In this document: positions 63,605 through 64,000 of the stretch, piece after piece
Layout: the number at the start of each line of letters is the position of its first letter
Position numbering within the stretch: position 1 is the stretch's first letter
Assembly: GCF_017347605.1 (NCBI RefSeq)
Contig: NZ_AP024484.1
Location: 2,184,501-2,248,500 of the forward strand
Source: Prevotella herbatica
GTDB taxonomy: Bacteria > Bacteroidota > Bacteroidia > Bacteroidales > Bacteroidaceae
DNA: 64,000 nucleotides
Direction: 5' to 3'
Program-made: the position numbers and the translations under genes
Notes under the pieces: generated by a model
What the model saw: only the letters and a program-made list of their open reading frames with translations
Database searches by the model: none
Told to the model about the DNA's origin: nothing

Positions 63605-64000
63605 TATTGAATTTCGTTGGTGATGTCGTTGTTAATGACGCATTAAATATAGAACTCTCACTAAAATTAAAAAAAATACTTAAATGTGGTGATTATAATG
63701 TTGTCAATTTTGAGGCACCTGTAAAAACTGCAAACCAAAAAAAAGTACATAAATCAGGTCCTTCTTTAAGTCAAGATGAAAATGCGCCACATTGGTTAAT
63801 AAAAAATGGTTTTAATGTAATAAGTTTAGCTAATAACCATATTTTTGATTATGGTGACTCTGGTTATTTGTCTACAATACATTCATTTAAAGGCAATAAT
63901 TTCATAGGCGCAGGGACATGGGATGAGGCATATAGTCCATTAATAATAGAACAGGATGGACTAAAAGTTGCTATTTTTTCAATGGGAGAACAACAATTTG
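63601..64000 (+). CDS. CapA-like protein (3' end cut)
   Basis: 133 codons are visible. MILNFVGDVVVNDALNIEL with VVNFEAPVKTA, and VISLANNHIFDYGDSGYLST matches the CapA/PGA_cap metallophosphatase fold (GD...N.E.P, ANNH.FDYG). No signal peptide at this start. In poly-gamma-glutamate systems CapA supports polymer anchoring. In Bacteroidales EPS loci such genes may process a polymer or substituent. It continues beyond the window. Confidence 0.82.
   Translation, partial: MILNFVGDVVVNDALNIELSLKLKKILKCGDYNVVNFEAPVKTANQKKVHKSGPSLSQDENAPHWLIKNGFNVISLANNHIFDYGDSGYLSTIHSFKGNNFIGAGTWDEAYSPLIIEQDGLKVAIFSMGEQQF

Overview
The window looks like a chromosome segment from a Bacteroidales bacterium, most likely a Prevotella/Segatella relative. 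The evidence is SusC/SusD pairs, BACON-GH16, DUF4831, DUF3874, DUF6377 and PorT families, Wzi, the ExbB-ExbD-ExbD-TonB cluster, AT-rich intergenic DNA, no obvious Shine-Dalgarno sequences, and many promoters of the Bacteroidetes sigma-ABfr type (TTTG, 19-20 bp, TAnnTTTG). Family assignments come from reading the proteins by eye. No database search was run.

Region 1 (1-16.5 kb) is mostly carbon catabolism. It holds the end of a fucose/glucose-type MFS permease, class II fructose-bisphosphate aldolase and murQ, then a polysaccharide utilisation locus: SusC, SusD, a lipoprotein in the surface-glycan-binding position, a two-BACON GH16 endoglucanase, a GH3 beta-glucosidase, and a separately promoted membrane regulator with a C-terminal helix-turn-helix. 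The enzyme set points to a beta-1,3- or mixed-linkage beta-glucan. Two tandem paralogous deoxynucleoside kinases follow.

Region 2 (16.5-40.9 kb) is mainly housekeeping: DUF4831, nnr, hpt-adk-obg-pgeF, an M23 protein, a stand-alone AICAR transformylase, rplS, a split 5'-nucleotidase, PorT, a 2[4Fe-4S] ferredoxin, a TPR protein and phosphate-binding-like lipoprotein attached to exbB-exbD-exbD-tonB, an aspartate-type aminotransferase, ribBA, an LptF/LptG permease and a tRNA-Met. Two noncoding oddities lie here: a palindromic repeat element near 17.2 kb and a 74-bp tandem array near 37 kb.

Region 3 (40.9-54.3 kb) starts just after the tRNA and is a repeat-rich accessory island. It has a degraded small gene, a secreted protein of unknown function, a DUF4143-type ATPase with a duplicated 228-bp promoter/leader, a Wzi-like protein with a small lipoprotein, a secreted zinc-ribbon protein, and a VirE_N-VapE-DUF3874 helicase gene. 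At least four dispersed repeat families fill the gaps. The helicase gene is flanked by roughly 135-bp inverted repeats whose CCTCCAC/GTGGAGG heptamers are spaced identically in mirror image (10, 11 and 43 bp). Five 22-bp iteron-like repeats lie just downstream of it. I consider this the best candidate for an undescribed mobile or replicative element.

Region 4 (54.3-64 kb) is the start of an exopolysaccharide locus: a large SLBB export protein, a Wzz-like protein, an unknown membrane protein, a UDP-glucose dehydrogenase-type enzyme, an acyltransferase, a Wzx-like flippase and a CapA-like protein cut by the window end.
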